Shown: positions 1 through 9,987, counted from the stretch's first letter. The stretch is DNA of 64,000 nucleotides from Endobacterium cereale (GCF_009617585.1 NZ_WIXI01000037.1:95576-159575); one strand, 5' to 3'. The notes: generated by a model from the letters alone, not told the origin. A program made the numbers and translations.

Positions 1-1909
1 TCTTTTGCACGCGTGAAAACGAGGAATAGCCGGTTCCGAAGTCATCAATAGCAAAACTAACGCCAGCTGCTCGCAGCATCGAGATTGTTCGTTCGAGCTC
101 GCCCCGGTCGTCTGCGGTCGCCGTTTCAGTCATCTCGATTTCCAGTCTGGCCGGGCTTACCTGCCACTTGGCCAGAGCTGTCAAAACGCGCAGCGCGTAG
201 CCAGGCGATTCAAGTTCAAGCGTAGAAGCATTGACTGCCACCGAGATGTCAGGAAGCTCGGCCAGCGTCCTGCATGCGTCTTCCAACACAAATGCACCGA
301 TGTCGCTGATAAGGCCTATCTCTTCGGCCAGAGGAATGAACTGATCGGGACTGATATAGCCAAGTGTCGGATGGTTCCAGCGGGCAAGAGCCTCCAGCGA
401 GCAGAGGGCCCCACTATTTGCAGCAAACACCGGCTGGTAGAAGGTTTCAAACTGGATCCGGGTCTCAACCGCTGATCTTAGATCGTTTTCCAACGCTCTA
501 CGCTTGCGCAACAGCTCGTCCATATGCTCCCCGAACAGCGCGTAAGTATTCCTGCCGGCGGCCTTGGCGTGATAAAGCGCTATATCGGCCTGGCGGGTCA
601 GTTCAACCGGATCGCAAGAGCCGGCTGCAAACGCCACGCCGACGCTTGCACCAATAACGATATGCGCCACCTCGATCTCGAAGGGCATTCTCAGACCATG
701 AACGAGCTTTCTGGCCAGTTCCTCGGCGTTCCGCGCGTCGTCGCCCTGCAGCAGGATCGTAAATTCGTCGCCTCCTATGCGGGCTATGAGAGCGTTAGGG
801 AGAAGGTCGCGCATACGGGTTGCGGCCGAACTGATCAGCTTATCGCCAACCGGGTGGCCGAACGTGTCGTTGACAGCCTTGAAGCGATCAAGATCTACAA
901 ACAAGACGCAGTGCAGCTCGTCGGCCTGTGCGTTTGGGAGCCTTCGATCGAGTTGCTCGCCAAAGTGACCGCGATTTGCAAGACCTGTTAGTGCATCGTG
1001 AGAGGCTTGATGCCTAAGCTCGGCGCGGCTCGCAGCCAAGCGCTCCGAGCGACGCCAAATTGCGCCTCCAGCCAAACTGGTCCCCGCAAACAATGCGATG
1101 AACGCGAGCATGAGGGCAGGGGTAGTGGCCTCAAGTACGTGCTGCCCAGGTCGAAATGGTTTCCAACGGAAATAGCCGAATACCTGTCCATCTCGGGCAA
1201 TCAGCGGTACGAAGGCGATGTTGCGTCCTGTCGGCTGTTTTGCCGCAAATTCTAGGTCAGCGAACTCATATTCTCGGCCGATCACTGCGGGCAGATCACC
1301 GTCGAGATAGCGGACTGCCACGTGTAGCATCTCTTGGCCAGGAATTTGCTCAAGATTACCAGTGTCCGACACGATCGGCTTCACACTAACGATCGCGGGT
1401 CGAAAGCCCACATAGGCAAGATCCGCTTCTCCTATCGATAGGATCGTGTCACTGGTGCCTTCGGTATCTCCGACAGACAGTCGCGCCTGGAGCATTTTGG
1501 CAAGCGGCAGATAGGCCTTCTGAAAATCGCCGGGCGTTGGAGCATGGTCTGGATCTGATGAGAACTGGTATAAGGATGAAAGGTCAGGCCTCAGGATTAG
1601 CGCGGCGTCGTGGCCGAAATAGCTGTGCATCCAGGAGCCAAGGTTCGCCTCGATCCATTCGAGGTTCCCGCTGGTTGCATTTCTGACGGCATCGTCCCAA
1701 ACCGTTGCGCTTTCCTGATCATGCGCAACGCCAACCTTTAGCTTCGCGACCGTGAGCGTGACGAGATCGCGTTGCCGAAGCGCCGCGACTTCATCGGTTC
1801 TTGCTGCCGCCCAAGTCAAACTGATGAGAAGCAAACCACAAAGCGCCAAGGAGGCACAAAACGGCAAAACCCATCGTAGAAACCACTGTGATTGAAGCTG
1901 CATTGTCAT
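1..1909 (-). CDS. CHASE4-GGDEF-EAL cyclic-di-GMP protein (3' end cut by window edge)
   Basis: Reading the minus strand from the ATG at 1909 gives one open frame of 636 codons with no stop before base 1, so the gene is partial. A membrane segment (about residues 11-33) precedes a periplasmic sensor region resembling CHASE4 (about 40-250). A second membrane segment follows (about 263-285), then a GGDEF domain with intact IGGDEF (about 378-383), then an EAL domain with SLEAL (about 504-508) and DDFGTGYS near residue 623. In this family GGDEF makes and EAL degrades cyclic di-GMP, with the periplasmic domain sensing an external signal. Both active-site signatures are intact, so the protein may be bifunctional. 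Missing residues are only the last part of EAL. Codon use looks like that of its neighbours. The domain order is secure; the ligand is unknown. Confidence 0.93.
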   Translation of the reverse strand, partial: MTMQLQSQWFLRWVLPFCASLALCGLLLISLTWAAARTDEVAALRQRDLVTLTVAKLKVGVAHDQESATVWDDAVRNATSGNLEWIEANLGSWMHSYFGHDAALILRPDLSSLYQFSSDPDHAPTPGDFQKAYLPLAKMLQARLSVGDTEGTSDTILSIGEADLAYVGFRPAIVSVKPIVSDTGNLEQIPGQEMLHVAVRYLDGDLPAVIGREYEFADLEFAAKQPTGRNIAFVPLIARDGQVFGYFRWKPFRPGQHVLEATTPALMLAFIALFAGTSLAGGAIWRRSERLAASRAELRHQASHDALTGLANRGHFGEQLDRRLPNAQADELHCVLFVDLDRFKAVNDTFGHPVGDKLISSAATRMRDLLPNALIARIGGDEFTILLQGDDARNAEELARKLVHGLRMPFEIEVAHIVIGASVGVAFAAGSCDPVELTRQADIALYHAKAAGRNTYALFGEHMDELLRKRRALENDLRSAVETRIQFETFYQPVFAANSGALCSLEALARWNHPTLGYISPDQFIPLAEEIGLISDIGAFVLEDACRTLAELPDISVAVNASTLELESPGYALRVLTALAKWQVSPARLEIEMTETATADDRGELERTISMLRAAGVSFAIDDFGTGYSSFSRVQK

Positions 1910-2145
1910 TCGCGGGCCGTCATCCTGTATTTGATGAGACGGTAAAACAGCGGCTGTTAAAACGACGCCAAGCAAGTTGGTTAGAAGCTGGTTAAAGGCC
2001 CGTGTACGCTAACGTACCAGTGCGATCGGCCGCTTGAAGTGAGAACTCTTTATGGGCTGAGGTAAGCTTCGAGCAAGCCTTGATTCGCAGAAGGCCTCGG
2101 CAGCTCTAAAGCCTGCGAGAGCCCAGCGACGATCATGAGGATCGA

Positions 2146-2376
2146 ATGACTTTCGATGTTGAAATAATCCTTGACTGGCAACAACGGGGAATAAACGCCC
2201 GGGTTCTGGGTCTCTCTGCAAGCGAAAATCCAGTAATGCCGTATCTTGAAAGAACAGAGTGTCCCCAAGAGAGGGATGGCTGGCTGCAGAGAGCAGAGGC
2301 GTGGGTGTTCGGCTGGAATATCGAGAATGCGGCACGTGCCTTTCAGCAACCGAATTGCTTGTTTCGCGGCAGCTGA
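2146..2376 (+). CDS. Small Rmf/CrpP-like protein (tentative)
   Basis: This is a 76-residue protein. A purine-rich site (GAGGA) lies about six bases before the ATG. The arrangement of an N-terminal GINARVLGL segment, a NPVMPY segment and a later W(x)6W(x)3GW pattern with AEAWVFGWNIENAAR resembles the ribosome modulation factor/CrpP fold (G..A...G.....PY....W..GW). Family members are short proteins that bind the ribosome in stationary phase or have been linked to quinolone tolerance. The match was made by eye and the spacing between the PY and W..GW parts is longer than usual, so the family call is an inference. The gene stands alone between two minus-strand signalling genes. Confidence 0.42.
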   Translation: MTFDVEIILDWQQRGINARVLGLSASENPVMPYLERTECPQERDGWLQRAEAWVFGWNIENAARAFQQPNCLFRGS

Positions 2377-2641
2377 TCGTGCTCATCCTGAACGGCGACG
2401 TGGTCCAGCAGAGGAGTATCGAACTGCTGGTATCACCACGAGGGTGGCCGAAGGAATTTCTCGCTGCTCCGCCACGGGCCTCAGCAACCGACCGACGGGA
2501 TAGTGACGATCAAATCATCGGTCTGCGCTCAGAGATGGCCCAAGTCGTTACGATTATAGCGCGCTTAATGCTCGGAAACACAGGTTCGCTTCCGATCGAG
2601 AACTTGAACAGCTCGGCTCCCTACCGAGCTAGGATAATGTT

Positions 2642-3139
2642 TTAAGGATCTCGTTGTAAGATGATGGCGTCTCCCTTGTCACGGCACACCTTATCGATTT
2701 CTTTGTAGCCCAAGCGTTCAGCGAGACGAAGTGATAGAACGTTTCCCACAGCAATAAGACATGCTGTTGGCTGCCTGTGATCGCGCTCGAACCAATGCTG
2801 CACTGCTTGCGCTGCCTCGGTCGCATATCCGCGCCCATGGAACCCGCTTTGAAGAGTCCAGGACATTTCAATATTTGTGTCCGCTCGGCCCAGCGGGCGT
2901 TCGAACACCGCAAACCCTACTTTGCCTGCGTAAGTGTTTTGCGCGCGTTCAATTATCGAAAATTGCCCGAAACCCATCAACTGCCAGTGCCCGACGTCGC
3001 GTAAGAGCCGGGTCCAGATTTCGCTGCGGTTGAGCTTGCCGATCTGTCGTAACACAGGCTCTTCCGAGAACATCTCGATCATAGGCTTGAAATCGGAATA
3101 AATCGGCGGACGAAGAATAAGACGAGGTGTTTCAATCAT
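2642..3139 (-). CDS. GNAT-family N-acetyltransferase (RimJ/RimL type)
   Basis: The protein has 165 residues and opens with the MIETPRLILRPP stretch typical of RimJ/RimL-type acetyltransferases. The acetyl-CoA loop is seen as GFHGRGYATEAAQA (about residues 99-112), and the C-terminal segment N.LSLRLAERLGYKE is the usual motif B/alpha-4 region. Family members transfer acetyl from acetyl-CoA to an amino group of a protein terminus or small molecule; the substrate cannot be told from the sequence. Length is normal (about 160-190). It stands alone, with about 145 bases to the diguanylate cyclase gene upstream. The ribosome-binding site is weak (AGAG). Confidence 0.85.
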   Translation of the reverse strand: MIETPRLILRPPIYSDFKPMIEMFSEEPVLRQIGKLNRSEIWTRLLRDVGHWQLMGFGQFSIIERAQNTYAGKVGFAVFERPLGRADTNIEMSWTLQSGFHGRGYATEAAQAVQHWFERDHRQPTACLIAVGNVLSLRLAERLGYKEIDKVCRDKGDAIILQRDP

Positions 3140-3284
3140 GCTCTGTCAGTTCTATTTTACGAGAGTTGTGGCCGGGTATGATCATTCTAACGGGGAGAGC
3201 TAAAGTCCTCACCTGTATCTGGCATCCCGCTGGGATTGCTCGCGCCGAACCTATTGGCAAAAGAGGCGGTTCGTGAGGGCGAAG

Positions 3285-4490
3285 CTATGATCCGGCTGCA
3301 GAACCGGATGGGGAAAATTTAGCAAGATGGATGACATTCGATTCTGTGTCGGTTGCCTCGAAAACTGTATAGCCGTTCCGGCCGCGCCGCTTGGTCTCGT
3401 AGAGCGCGCGGTCCGCGCTGTCCAAAAGGATCTCAGGGTTTAACCCGGACGGACCTCGTGAAACGATCCCGATGCTGACCGAGAGAGGCACCTGCAGGGC
3501 GCCCCAATGCAGCGGCGTGCTCCCGACTTCGCCAACGATCCGCTTGGCGATAGCCTCAGCGTCGTTCACATCTGCGCCAATCATCAACAGACTGAACTCG
3601 TCTCCTCCAAGACGAGCAAAGACATCGCCCTGTCCCAACTGTCTCGTGATCAAATCTGCCACATGCTTCAAGGCAGCGTCACCTGCCGCATGGCCATATT
3701 TGTCGTTGATCGTTTTAAAGCTGTCGAGATCAAACAGGAGCAAGCTGAAACCCTGCCCACCGTGCGCCGTTTCGCAAACACTGCTCAGGTGCTTCATAAA
3801 AAGTCTGCGATTGGCGATCCCTGTCAGCTCATCCTCATTTGCCAGGCGCTCGACTTCAGTGCGCAGCCGTTCGACTGCCGAAATGAGAAATCCAAAGTTC
3901 CAGACGACCGATGCGAACAGGAAGATCAGTAGGTCAATCGACGCAGCCCGATATAGTTGGAGACCAGGCGCTGCGCCAATCACGATCAGAACGTTGCCGC
4001 CGGCGATCACGATGTGGGACAATACGCCTGCCAACATGGCTATGCCGGCGACGACCGCTCCGAGATCCCTTCCGTGTATTCGCAAAAGATAGGTGGCGGT
4101 TAGCATCAGCGGTATCGACTGTGCCAGCGTGTAAACAGGATTGCGGCCATACCACATGTGGAAAGTCGCGAGCATGGCCAATATGCTGCCAGCGACTAGG
4201 ATGGAGGTTCTCGCTCCTTGAACTTTGTCACCGTGAAACTGACGCGTGCCACACAGGTTCAGATAGAATCCCAGAATGATAAAGCCATTGCCGGCAACTG
4301 TGTTGGCGATGAGGCCACTCTCCCCTTGCACAGAGAGAGCGAGCCCACCAATTACACCTGCCGCGCTACCGGCAAGCCAATAGCGCGGAGCTAGCAGATC
4401 CTTGTACCGATAGGCAATCATTCCCCACAGCATGCTGTGTGAAAGATTGAGCAGCAGGACGACAACGAACAGCGTGAAGAAATCCGGCAT
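3285..4490 (-). CDS. Membrane-bound diguanylate cyclase
   Basis: This protein has 401 residues. About the first 200 are hydrophobic, with six or seven membrane spans (MASE-like sensor, no clear ligand motif). A GGDEF domain follows, with D-LTGIANRR near residue 230 and RLGGDEFSLL near residue 305. The signature is intact, so synthesis of cyclic di-GMP from two GTP at the inner membrane is expected. No EAL domain is present. The start ATG at 4490 has an AGGA site seven bases upstream. With the CHASE4 protein at 1-1909 and the truncated HD-GYP-type gene at 19966, it is one of three cyclic-di-GMP-related genes in the first 20 kb. Confidence 0.92.
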   Translation of the reverse strand: MPDFFTLFVVVLLLNLSHSMLWGMIAYRYKDLLAPRYWLAGSAAGVIGGLALSVQGESGLIANTVAGNGFIILGFYLNLCGTRQFHGDKVQGARTSILVAGSILAMLATFHMWYGRNPVYTLAQSIPLMLTATYLLRIHGRDLGAVVAGIAMLAGVLSHIVIAGGNVLIVIGAAPGLQLYRAASIDLLIFLFASVVWNFGFLISAVERLRTEVERLANEDELTGIANRRLFMKHLSSVCETAHGGQGFSLLLFDLDSFKTINDKYGHAAGDAALKHVADLITRQLGQGDVFARLGGDEFSLLMIGADVNDAEAIAKRIVGEVGSTPLHWGALQVPLSVSIGIVSRGPSGLNPEILLDSADRALYETKRRGRNGYTVFEATDTESNVIHLAKFSPSGSAAGS

Positions 4491-4792
4491 ACGGCATCCT
4501 GTTTAGAGACCGGATGACGGCTACATGCGAGGGTTAAACACCGGATGAAAGATTTAAGACGTATTTGACTGAACGACCGCTCAACCGCCGGCTGGCCGCT
4601 GTCTTGACGCGCTGCCGCCGAGAAAGATCCCGTTCCCCCCCCCCACGAAACAAGTCATCTCGTGCAGCCTTCAGATATCCGGATAGCAATGGCACGCCGG
4701 CCGTCCTGCCCAAAAAGGGTCTGGTTTACCGTTGACACAATGAGCTTGTGCCAGGAGCGTGCCATCAAACTTTCGCGGAGAGAGTTAAGGAA
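4491..4792. other. Intergenic region with a run of ten C
   Basis: No convincing gene is seen here. It separates the divergently transcribed cyclase (minus) and OsmC (plus) genes, so it should hold both promoters. A homopolymer of ten C lies at 4635-4644. No clear operator or hairpin was recognised. Confidence 0.6.
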
Positions 4793-5197
4793 ATGGTTCA
4801 GTCGATCGTGGAATTGCGCAATATGGCGGCTACGGAGGCAGCAGTTGGTTGGGCTGGTGGACACACCATTGTCGTTGATAGGCCGGAAGGCAAGGCCGGC
4901 GGGTTGGGCCTAGGCTTCAATGGCGGGCAGCTCCTCGGTCTGGCAGTCGGAGGTTGCTACTGCAACGACCTTCGCTATATTGCCCATGACCTCGGTGTCG
5001 AAATCGGAGACATAGCCGTGACGGTTCAACTGGAACTTGATGGTGCGCCTCTTGTTGCCACCAACGCCGTCCTATCCGTGAGATGCACGACACTGGATGG
5101 GTCTGACCCGCAGACCTTGATCGATCGTGCTTGGTCGATCTGCACGGTAGCAAATTCCCTTAATCGTGGCGTACCGACGACGCTAACGGTATTCTGA
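4793..5197 (+). CDS. OsmC-family protein
   Basis: The protein has 134 residues from the ATG at 4793, chosen because GGAGAG lies nine bases upstream; an in-frame ATG at 4748 would add 15 residues without a good site. The GLGFNGGQLLGLAVGGCYCNDL segment and a second cysteine in WSICTVANSLN fit the OsmC/Ohr fold, in which two cysteines reduce organic hydroperoxides. The first motif has the extra CYC arrangement of the wider OsmC-like group, so peroxidase activity is inferred. A VOC-fold gene follows after 28 bases, suggesting a two-gene oxidative or electrophile stress operon. Confidence 0.8.
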   Translation: MVQSIVELRNMAATEAAVGWAGGHTIVVDRPEGKAGGLGLGFNGGQLLGLAVGGCYCNDLRYIAHDLGVEIGDIAVTVQLELDGAPLVATNAVLSVRCTTLDGSDPQTLIDRAWSICTVANSLNRGVPTTLTVF

Positions 5198-5225
5198 TTG
5201 CTTGATATCTTACCGGAGATAGAAA

Positions 5226-5600
5226 ATGTTCACCCATATCATGATCGGCAGCAACGATCTGGAGCGAGCCAGAAATTTCTACGACGCCACGTTGGTTGCG
5301 CTGGGTGGCAAGCTCGGCGAAATGGATGCGAGAGGCAGGCTGATCTACGTCCACGAGGGTGGTCGGTTGATGATCACGAAACCAATCAATGGAGGGCCGG
5401 CGACCGTAGCTAACGGTGGAACGATTGGTCTTGGGGCCGCGAGCGCCGCTCACGTTCTAGCGTGGCACGAAGCCGGCATTACGCACGGTGGCGAAGCGAT
5501 CGAGAGCCCTCCCGCGGAGCGTCCGAACGGGTCATTCGTCGCGTATATTCGCGATCCGGACGGACATAAACTCACGGCACGGACGCAACCGACGGGATAA
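5226..5600 (+). CDS. VOC-family (glyoxalase/dioxygenase superfamily) protein
   Basis: This 124-residue protein starts MFTHIMIGSNDLERARNFYD, the usual first beta-alpha unit of vicinal-oxygen-chelate proteins, and ends with FVAYIRDPDGHKL, the second metal-ligand strand. One such domain per chain implies a homodimer. Known members include glyoxalase I and fosfomycin/bleomycin resistance proteins, but the exact substrate is not shown by the sequence. It lies 28 bases after the OsmC gene on the same strand with a GGAGATAG site before the ATG, so the two are probably co-transcribed. Confidence 0.87.
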   Translation: MFTHIMIGSNDLERARNFYDATLVALGGKLGEMDARGRLIYVHEGGRLMITKPINGGPATVANGGTIGLGAASAAHVLAWHEAGITHGGEAIESPPAERPNGSFVAYIRDPDGHKLTARTQPTG

Positions 5601-5910
5601 GATCGGCGACCCCGACGCCTGCAGAGCGCTTCATCTGCGTCCCTTAGGTGTGAAATCGGACGAAGGAACCGTCCTCCTCGTTTTGAAGGGTGCAGCCATA
5701 AGGTCCAAGCTTCGCGAAACTTACCAATCATTGCAACGCTCTCGCGGCTGTGTCGACCCGACGCCTTTGCGCTCGCGCCGGACTAAAGCGCGCTGAAAGC
5801 GTTGATGTCAGCGCTTGCTTGCTCCCGGACTAGAAATACGTGTTTCCTTTCTCTTAACTTGGCTGGTTTGGCGAATCGATGGTTCCGTGGTTTGTTGAGA
5901 GCCTAGGTTC
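5601..5910. other. Intergenic region, no gene recognised
   Basis: About 310 bases between the VOC gene and the converging small gene at 5911-6129. Open frames here are short, overlap one another and resemble no known protein. I see no strong hairpin followed by T. Confidence 0.5.
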
Positions 5911-6129
5911 TCACTGCTGCGAGGTTGAGTTAGCCGACATAGGGACAGCCTGCATGGCTGCCGCCAGGAGCTCCTCGCGATCGCGCATGCCTCTATTGAA
6001 CAGTCTGGCGACGGATGCCGTCAAGCTCCCGATCGCGACCGGATCTTTGACAATATCTATCGCTCGAGCGATCTCCTTGACAACGCTGGCGCACAAACGT
6101 GCATCTTCTCTCGAAATGGGCTCGGGCAC
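5911..6129 (-). CDS. Small helical protein of unknown function, downstream of groEL
   Basis: The gene encodes 72 residues from a GTG at 6129, supported by GGGAG nine bases upstream. The composition is soluble and helical (VVKEIARAIDIVKDPVAIG, then LFNRGMRDREELLAAAM) with no membrane segment or known motif. It lies 55 bases beyond the groEL stop on the same strand, with the groEL hairpin between them; read-through could give low co-expression with the chaperonins. I do not recognise the family. Confidence 0.55.
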   Translation of the reverse strand: MPEPISREDARLCASVVKEIARAIDIVKDPVAIGSLTASVARLFNRGMRDREELLAAAMQAVPMSANSTSQQ

Positions 6130-6142
6130 TCTTTAGTCTCCC

Positions 6143-6173
6143 AAAATGGCCCACCCCGGCGGATGGGGCGGGC
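6143..6173 (-). terminator. Hairpin terminator after groEL
   Basis: Nine-base arms (6149-6157 and 6165-6173, one A-C mismatch) enclose a seven-base loop. Read on the minus strand the hairpin is followed by a run of four T. It begins 11 bases past the groEL stop, where a terminator is expected. The short T run suggests partial termination. Confidence 0.6.
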
Positions 6174-6183
6174 CTGTGAGTGA

Positions 6184-7824
<1,641 letters not shown>

Positions 7825-7860
7825 TCAATAGGCAGCTTTTTGACTGATGAGCGGGCGTAC

Positions 7861-8175
7861 CTAGGCAGCCTGCTTCTGTTCGGCCTGGGCTTCGATGATA
7901 CCCATGACGTCACTTTCCTTCATGATCAGCAGGTCTTCACCGTTGATCTTGATCTCGGTGCCGGACCATTTGCCAAACAGGATGCGATTGCCGGCCTTGA
8001 CGTCGAGCGCCTGGATCTGGCCAGCTTCGTTCCGGGTGCCGGAGCCGACGGCGATGACTTCGCCTTCCTGCGGCTTTTCCTTGGCGGTATCAGGGATGAT
8101 AATCCCGCCTTTGGTCTTCTCCTCAGAGTCGACCCGGCGTACGAGAATGCGATCATGCAGCGGTCTAAACGACAT
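7861..8175 (-). CDS. groES: Co-chaperonin GroES (10 kDa)
   Basis: The protein has 104 residues from the ATG at 8175 ([16 protein letters not shown]). This start is chosen over an in-frame ATG at 8193 because GGAGG lies five bases upstream and the family begins here. The mobile-loop and roof region ([19 protein letters not shown]) and the [18 protein letters not shown] segment are typical. It forms the seven-subunit cap of the GroEL chamber. It is the first gene of the operon, with a CIRCE-like operator about 150 bases upstream, so control by HrcA is likely. Confidence 0.97.
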   Translation of the reverse strand: MSFRPLHDRILVRRVDSEEKTKGGIIIPDTAKEKPQEGEVIAVGSGTRNEAGQIQALDVKAGNRILFGKWSGTEIKINGEDLLIMKESDVMGIIEAQAEQKQAA

Positions 8176-8323
8176 GTTTTCCTCCATGGACAAACAAGAT
8201 GACGTTGATCCCCCGCGCCGAAACCGGATGACCGGCCCGGACGGGTGCGAAGCCTCTTTGAGCGTTTCGCGCGAAAAATTTATTTTCGAGATTTTCTGAT
8301 TTCAAGAGGGTGGACAGGAAAAA

Positions 8324-8350
8324 TTGGCACTCTCGGGTGATGGCTGCTAA
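8324..8350 (-). promoter_or_regulatory. CIRCE-like operator upstream of groESL
   Basis: On the minus strand the site reads TTAGCAGCC, nine bases, GAGTGCCAA. The CIRCE consensus is TTAGCACTC-N9-GAGTGCTAA. The distal arm matches seven of nine and the proximal arm eight of nine, with exactly the nine-base spacer. CIRCE is bound by the repressor HrcA and released on heat shock. The position 149 bases before groES is somewhat far, implying a long leader. No hrcA gene is in the window. Confidence 0.75.
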
Positions 8351-8452
8351 CATGCTGTAAAGGAACGATAATCGAGGTGGCGAGTTGAAAAAAGATTGAT
8401 GCCGCAGCACACTTGCGTCATCCTTCTGCCTGTCATGAAAAGGAGATGAAGC

Positions 8453-8725
8453 ATGCAGTTTTCGTCGGATCTTGAGCGGCAGCTCAACGGTTATGGCCTT
8501 ACCACAGCGCATATCCTCTATCGTATTCCCGATTTCGAAACCGTCCTGCAGAGCTATGTCTGGCAGGATTACGACCTTGCGCCAGATTTCCCAGAAATGC
8601 GCAAATTCCTCGATTTCTGGCAGTCGTCTCTGGATGGGCCGCTGCATTCGGTTCGCTACAGCCATCAGCGCCTGATCGGGCCCAACGAATGGCGGCGCGT
8701 CGACGGTGAATTCAAGCTGCAATGA
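8453..8725 (+). CDS. Usg-family protein
   Basis: The protein has 90 residues with a strong site (AAAGGAG, eight bases before the ATG). The sequence LTTAHILYRIPDFETVLQSY, then QDYDLAPDFPEMRKFLDFW, matches the Usg-like family of alphaproteobacteria. That family was named for an open frame upstream of a tryptophan-pathway gene and its biochemical role is unknown. Full length is present. It is transcribed away from groES and sits with a heat-shock cluster (groESL, hsp20), which suggests stress-related expression. Confidence 0.8.
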   Translation: MQFSSDLERQLNGYGLTTAHILYRIPDFETVLQSYVWQDYDLAPDFPEMRKFLDFWQSSLDGPLHSVRYSHQRLIGPNEWRRVDGEFKLQ

Positions 8726-8820
8726 ACCTTGAATTTTATTTTTCCACTTCCTAGCTCACCCGGCGATCGGGGCTTGATGAGCCCGGTCGCTTGACCACGT
8801 GTGTATGGAGTGAGACCCGA

Positions 8821-9111
8821 ATGGAAGAGAACATCAAAATCATCAAGAGTGCGAGCGTCCCGGTAAGGGAGGAGATCATGGTGGATTTCGCCCGCTGGCT
8901 TGAGACCGCCTCACAGGAGGCGCTCGTCTATGGCGAAGGGCGCTTTGCCGTGATGTCTGCGAATATGGCAAACGCAATACGGGTCAATGCAGACGAACTT
9001 GCACGTGATAATCCGGAGGCGGCCGAGCGTGTCCTGCAGCAGGCCTGCGCCATGATATCGCAATTCAAAGCTGCCTATCCCCATCGTGTCTTCAGTCGGT
9101 CCGTCCATTAA
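8821..9111 (+). CDS. Conserved-looking protein of unknown function
   Basis: The protein has 96 residues from the ATG at 8821, preceded by TGGAGTGAG at suitable distance; an in-frame ATG 30 bases earlier lacks a site. It is soluble and mostly helical (MVDFARWLETASQEALVYGEG, then NPEAAERVLQQACAMISQF). No catalytic motif or membrane segment is seen and I do not recognise the family. It lies between usg and the hsp20 gene on the same strand, consistent with a stress-protein cluster. The 270 bases between it and the thermometer of hsp20 hold no convincing gene. Confidence 0.65.
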   Translation: MEENIKIIKSASVPVREEIMVDFARWLETASQEALVYGEGRFAVMSANMANAIRVNADELARDNPEAAERVLQQACAMISQFKAAYPHRVFSRSVH

Positions 9112-9380
9112 ACCGAGGCCCCCGGCGGATTGAATTCCCATGCTTCGCAGCAATCATGGAGCGCCTGGCCCAAGGCGATCGCTATGTCGTAGATGGGAGG
9201 GCTCTTTTCATCGGTACCTGGAGATCATGCATTCACGGCGCCAATAGCGAGCGAGCGGTAAAAACGCCACTTTGACCTTGCAGCGCGGATAGAATGCCGA
9301 AGCGGTCGTACGGCGTCGAAAAGGGTGCAATTTTTTCTGTCGCAGATCTTGAATCCGAAATTCGGCAAAACCAAATCGAT

Positions 9381-9466
9381 CGCCGCCAGCCGCTGATAAA
9401 GGGCTGGCATCGCCGGGAGCGCTACGTGTAGCATCCCGTATCCATGTTGCTTCAAGGAGGATATGG
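9381..9466 (+). promoter_or_regulatory. ROSE-like RNA thermometer in the hsp20 leader
   Basis: Three successive hairpins can be folded by hand. The first pairs CCAGCC (9386-9391) with GGCTGG (9402-9407). The second pairs GCTA (9421-9424) with TAGC (9429-9432). The third pairs CCATGTT (9442-9448) with the bases 9460-9466 and CTT (9450-9452) with 9457-9459, leaving G9449 bulged and a four-base loop CAAG. The third hairpin hides the ribosome site AAGGAGG (9454-9460). A TTGCT stretch with a bulged G pairing to the ribosome site is the hallmark of ROSE elements, which open on heating. Folding was done by eye, not computed. Confidence 0.78.
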
Positions 9467-9468
9467 CT

Positions 9469-9942
9469 ATGGCAACATCTTATGATTACGCACCTCTCTA
9501 CCGCTCGAGCGTCGGCTTCGATCGGGTGTTCAATCTTTTGGAAAATGCCCAGCGCGCCCGCTCGATCAGCGACTGGCCGCCCTATGACATCGTCAAGACC
9601 GGCGATGACAGCTACCGGATCTCGATCGCGGTGGCGGGCTTTGCCCAGGACGACCTCGATATCAGTTTCCAGTCCAATCTGCTGACGGTCACCGGCAAGA
9701 AGCAGGAGACCTCAACGGATGGATACCTGCATCGCGGCATTGCCGGGCGTCCGTTCGAACACCGCTTCGAACTTGCCGACCATGTCCGCGTGAACGGAGC
9801 GGATCTGAACAACGGTCTCCTGTCGATCGAGCTTGTCCGTGAGATCCCTGAGGCCTTGAAGCCGCGCAAGATCACGATCCAGAGCACACCCGCTTTGACC
9901 TCGGTCGCTCCAGCGCAGATCGAGGCGCAAAAGGCGGCTTGA
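9469..9942 (+). CDS. Small heat-shock protein Hsp20 (IbpA type)
   Basis: The protein has 157 residues from the ATG at 9469. An in-frame ATG at 9463 lies only two bases from the GGAGG site, so 9469 is preferred. The alpha-crystallin domain spans about residues 35-130: PPYDIVKTGDDSYRISIAVAGF, later DLDISFQSNLLTVTGKK, and GLLSIELVREIPEALKPRKI, whose carboxyl end carries an I-x-I-like anchor. Such proteins hold unfolding clients without ATP and pass them to other chaperones. The leader carries a ROSE-like thermometer, so translation should rise on heating. Confidence 0.95.
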   Translation: MATSYDYAPLYRSSVGFDRVFNLLENAQRARSISDWPPYDIVKTGDDSYRISIAVAGFAQDDLDISFQSNLLTVTGKKQETSTDGYLHRGIAGRPFEHRFELADHVRVNGADLNNGLLSIELVREIPEALKPRKITIQSTPALTSVAPAQIEAQKAA

Positions 9943-9965
9943 TATCTACATAATCCGCTAAATCG

Positions 9966-9987
9966 GGGCGCCGCTGCTACGGCGCCC
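9966..9987. terminator. Strong GC hairpin between hsp20 and the DUF982 gene
   Basis: A perfect eight-base stem (GGGCGCCG at 9966-9973 and CGGCGCCC at 9980-9987) has a six-base loop. There is no T run after it, so it may act as an RNA-stabilising or partial stop signal rather than a full terminator. Confidence 0.5.

Noticed and set aside
2259..2645. Plus-strand frame of 128 codons overlapping the Rmf-like gene
   Set aside because: It overlaps the better-supported small gene in another frame, has no ribosome site and no recognisable pattern.
8165..8722. Minus-strand frame of 185 codons
   Set aside because: It is antisense to usg and covers the CIRCE-like operator and groES leader; it is a shadow of the usg gene.
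9225..9455. Minus-strand frame opposite the hsp20 leader
   Set aside because: It overlaps the ROSE-like element and has no start site; best explained by the base pairing of the leader.
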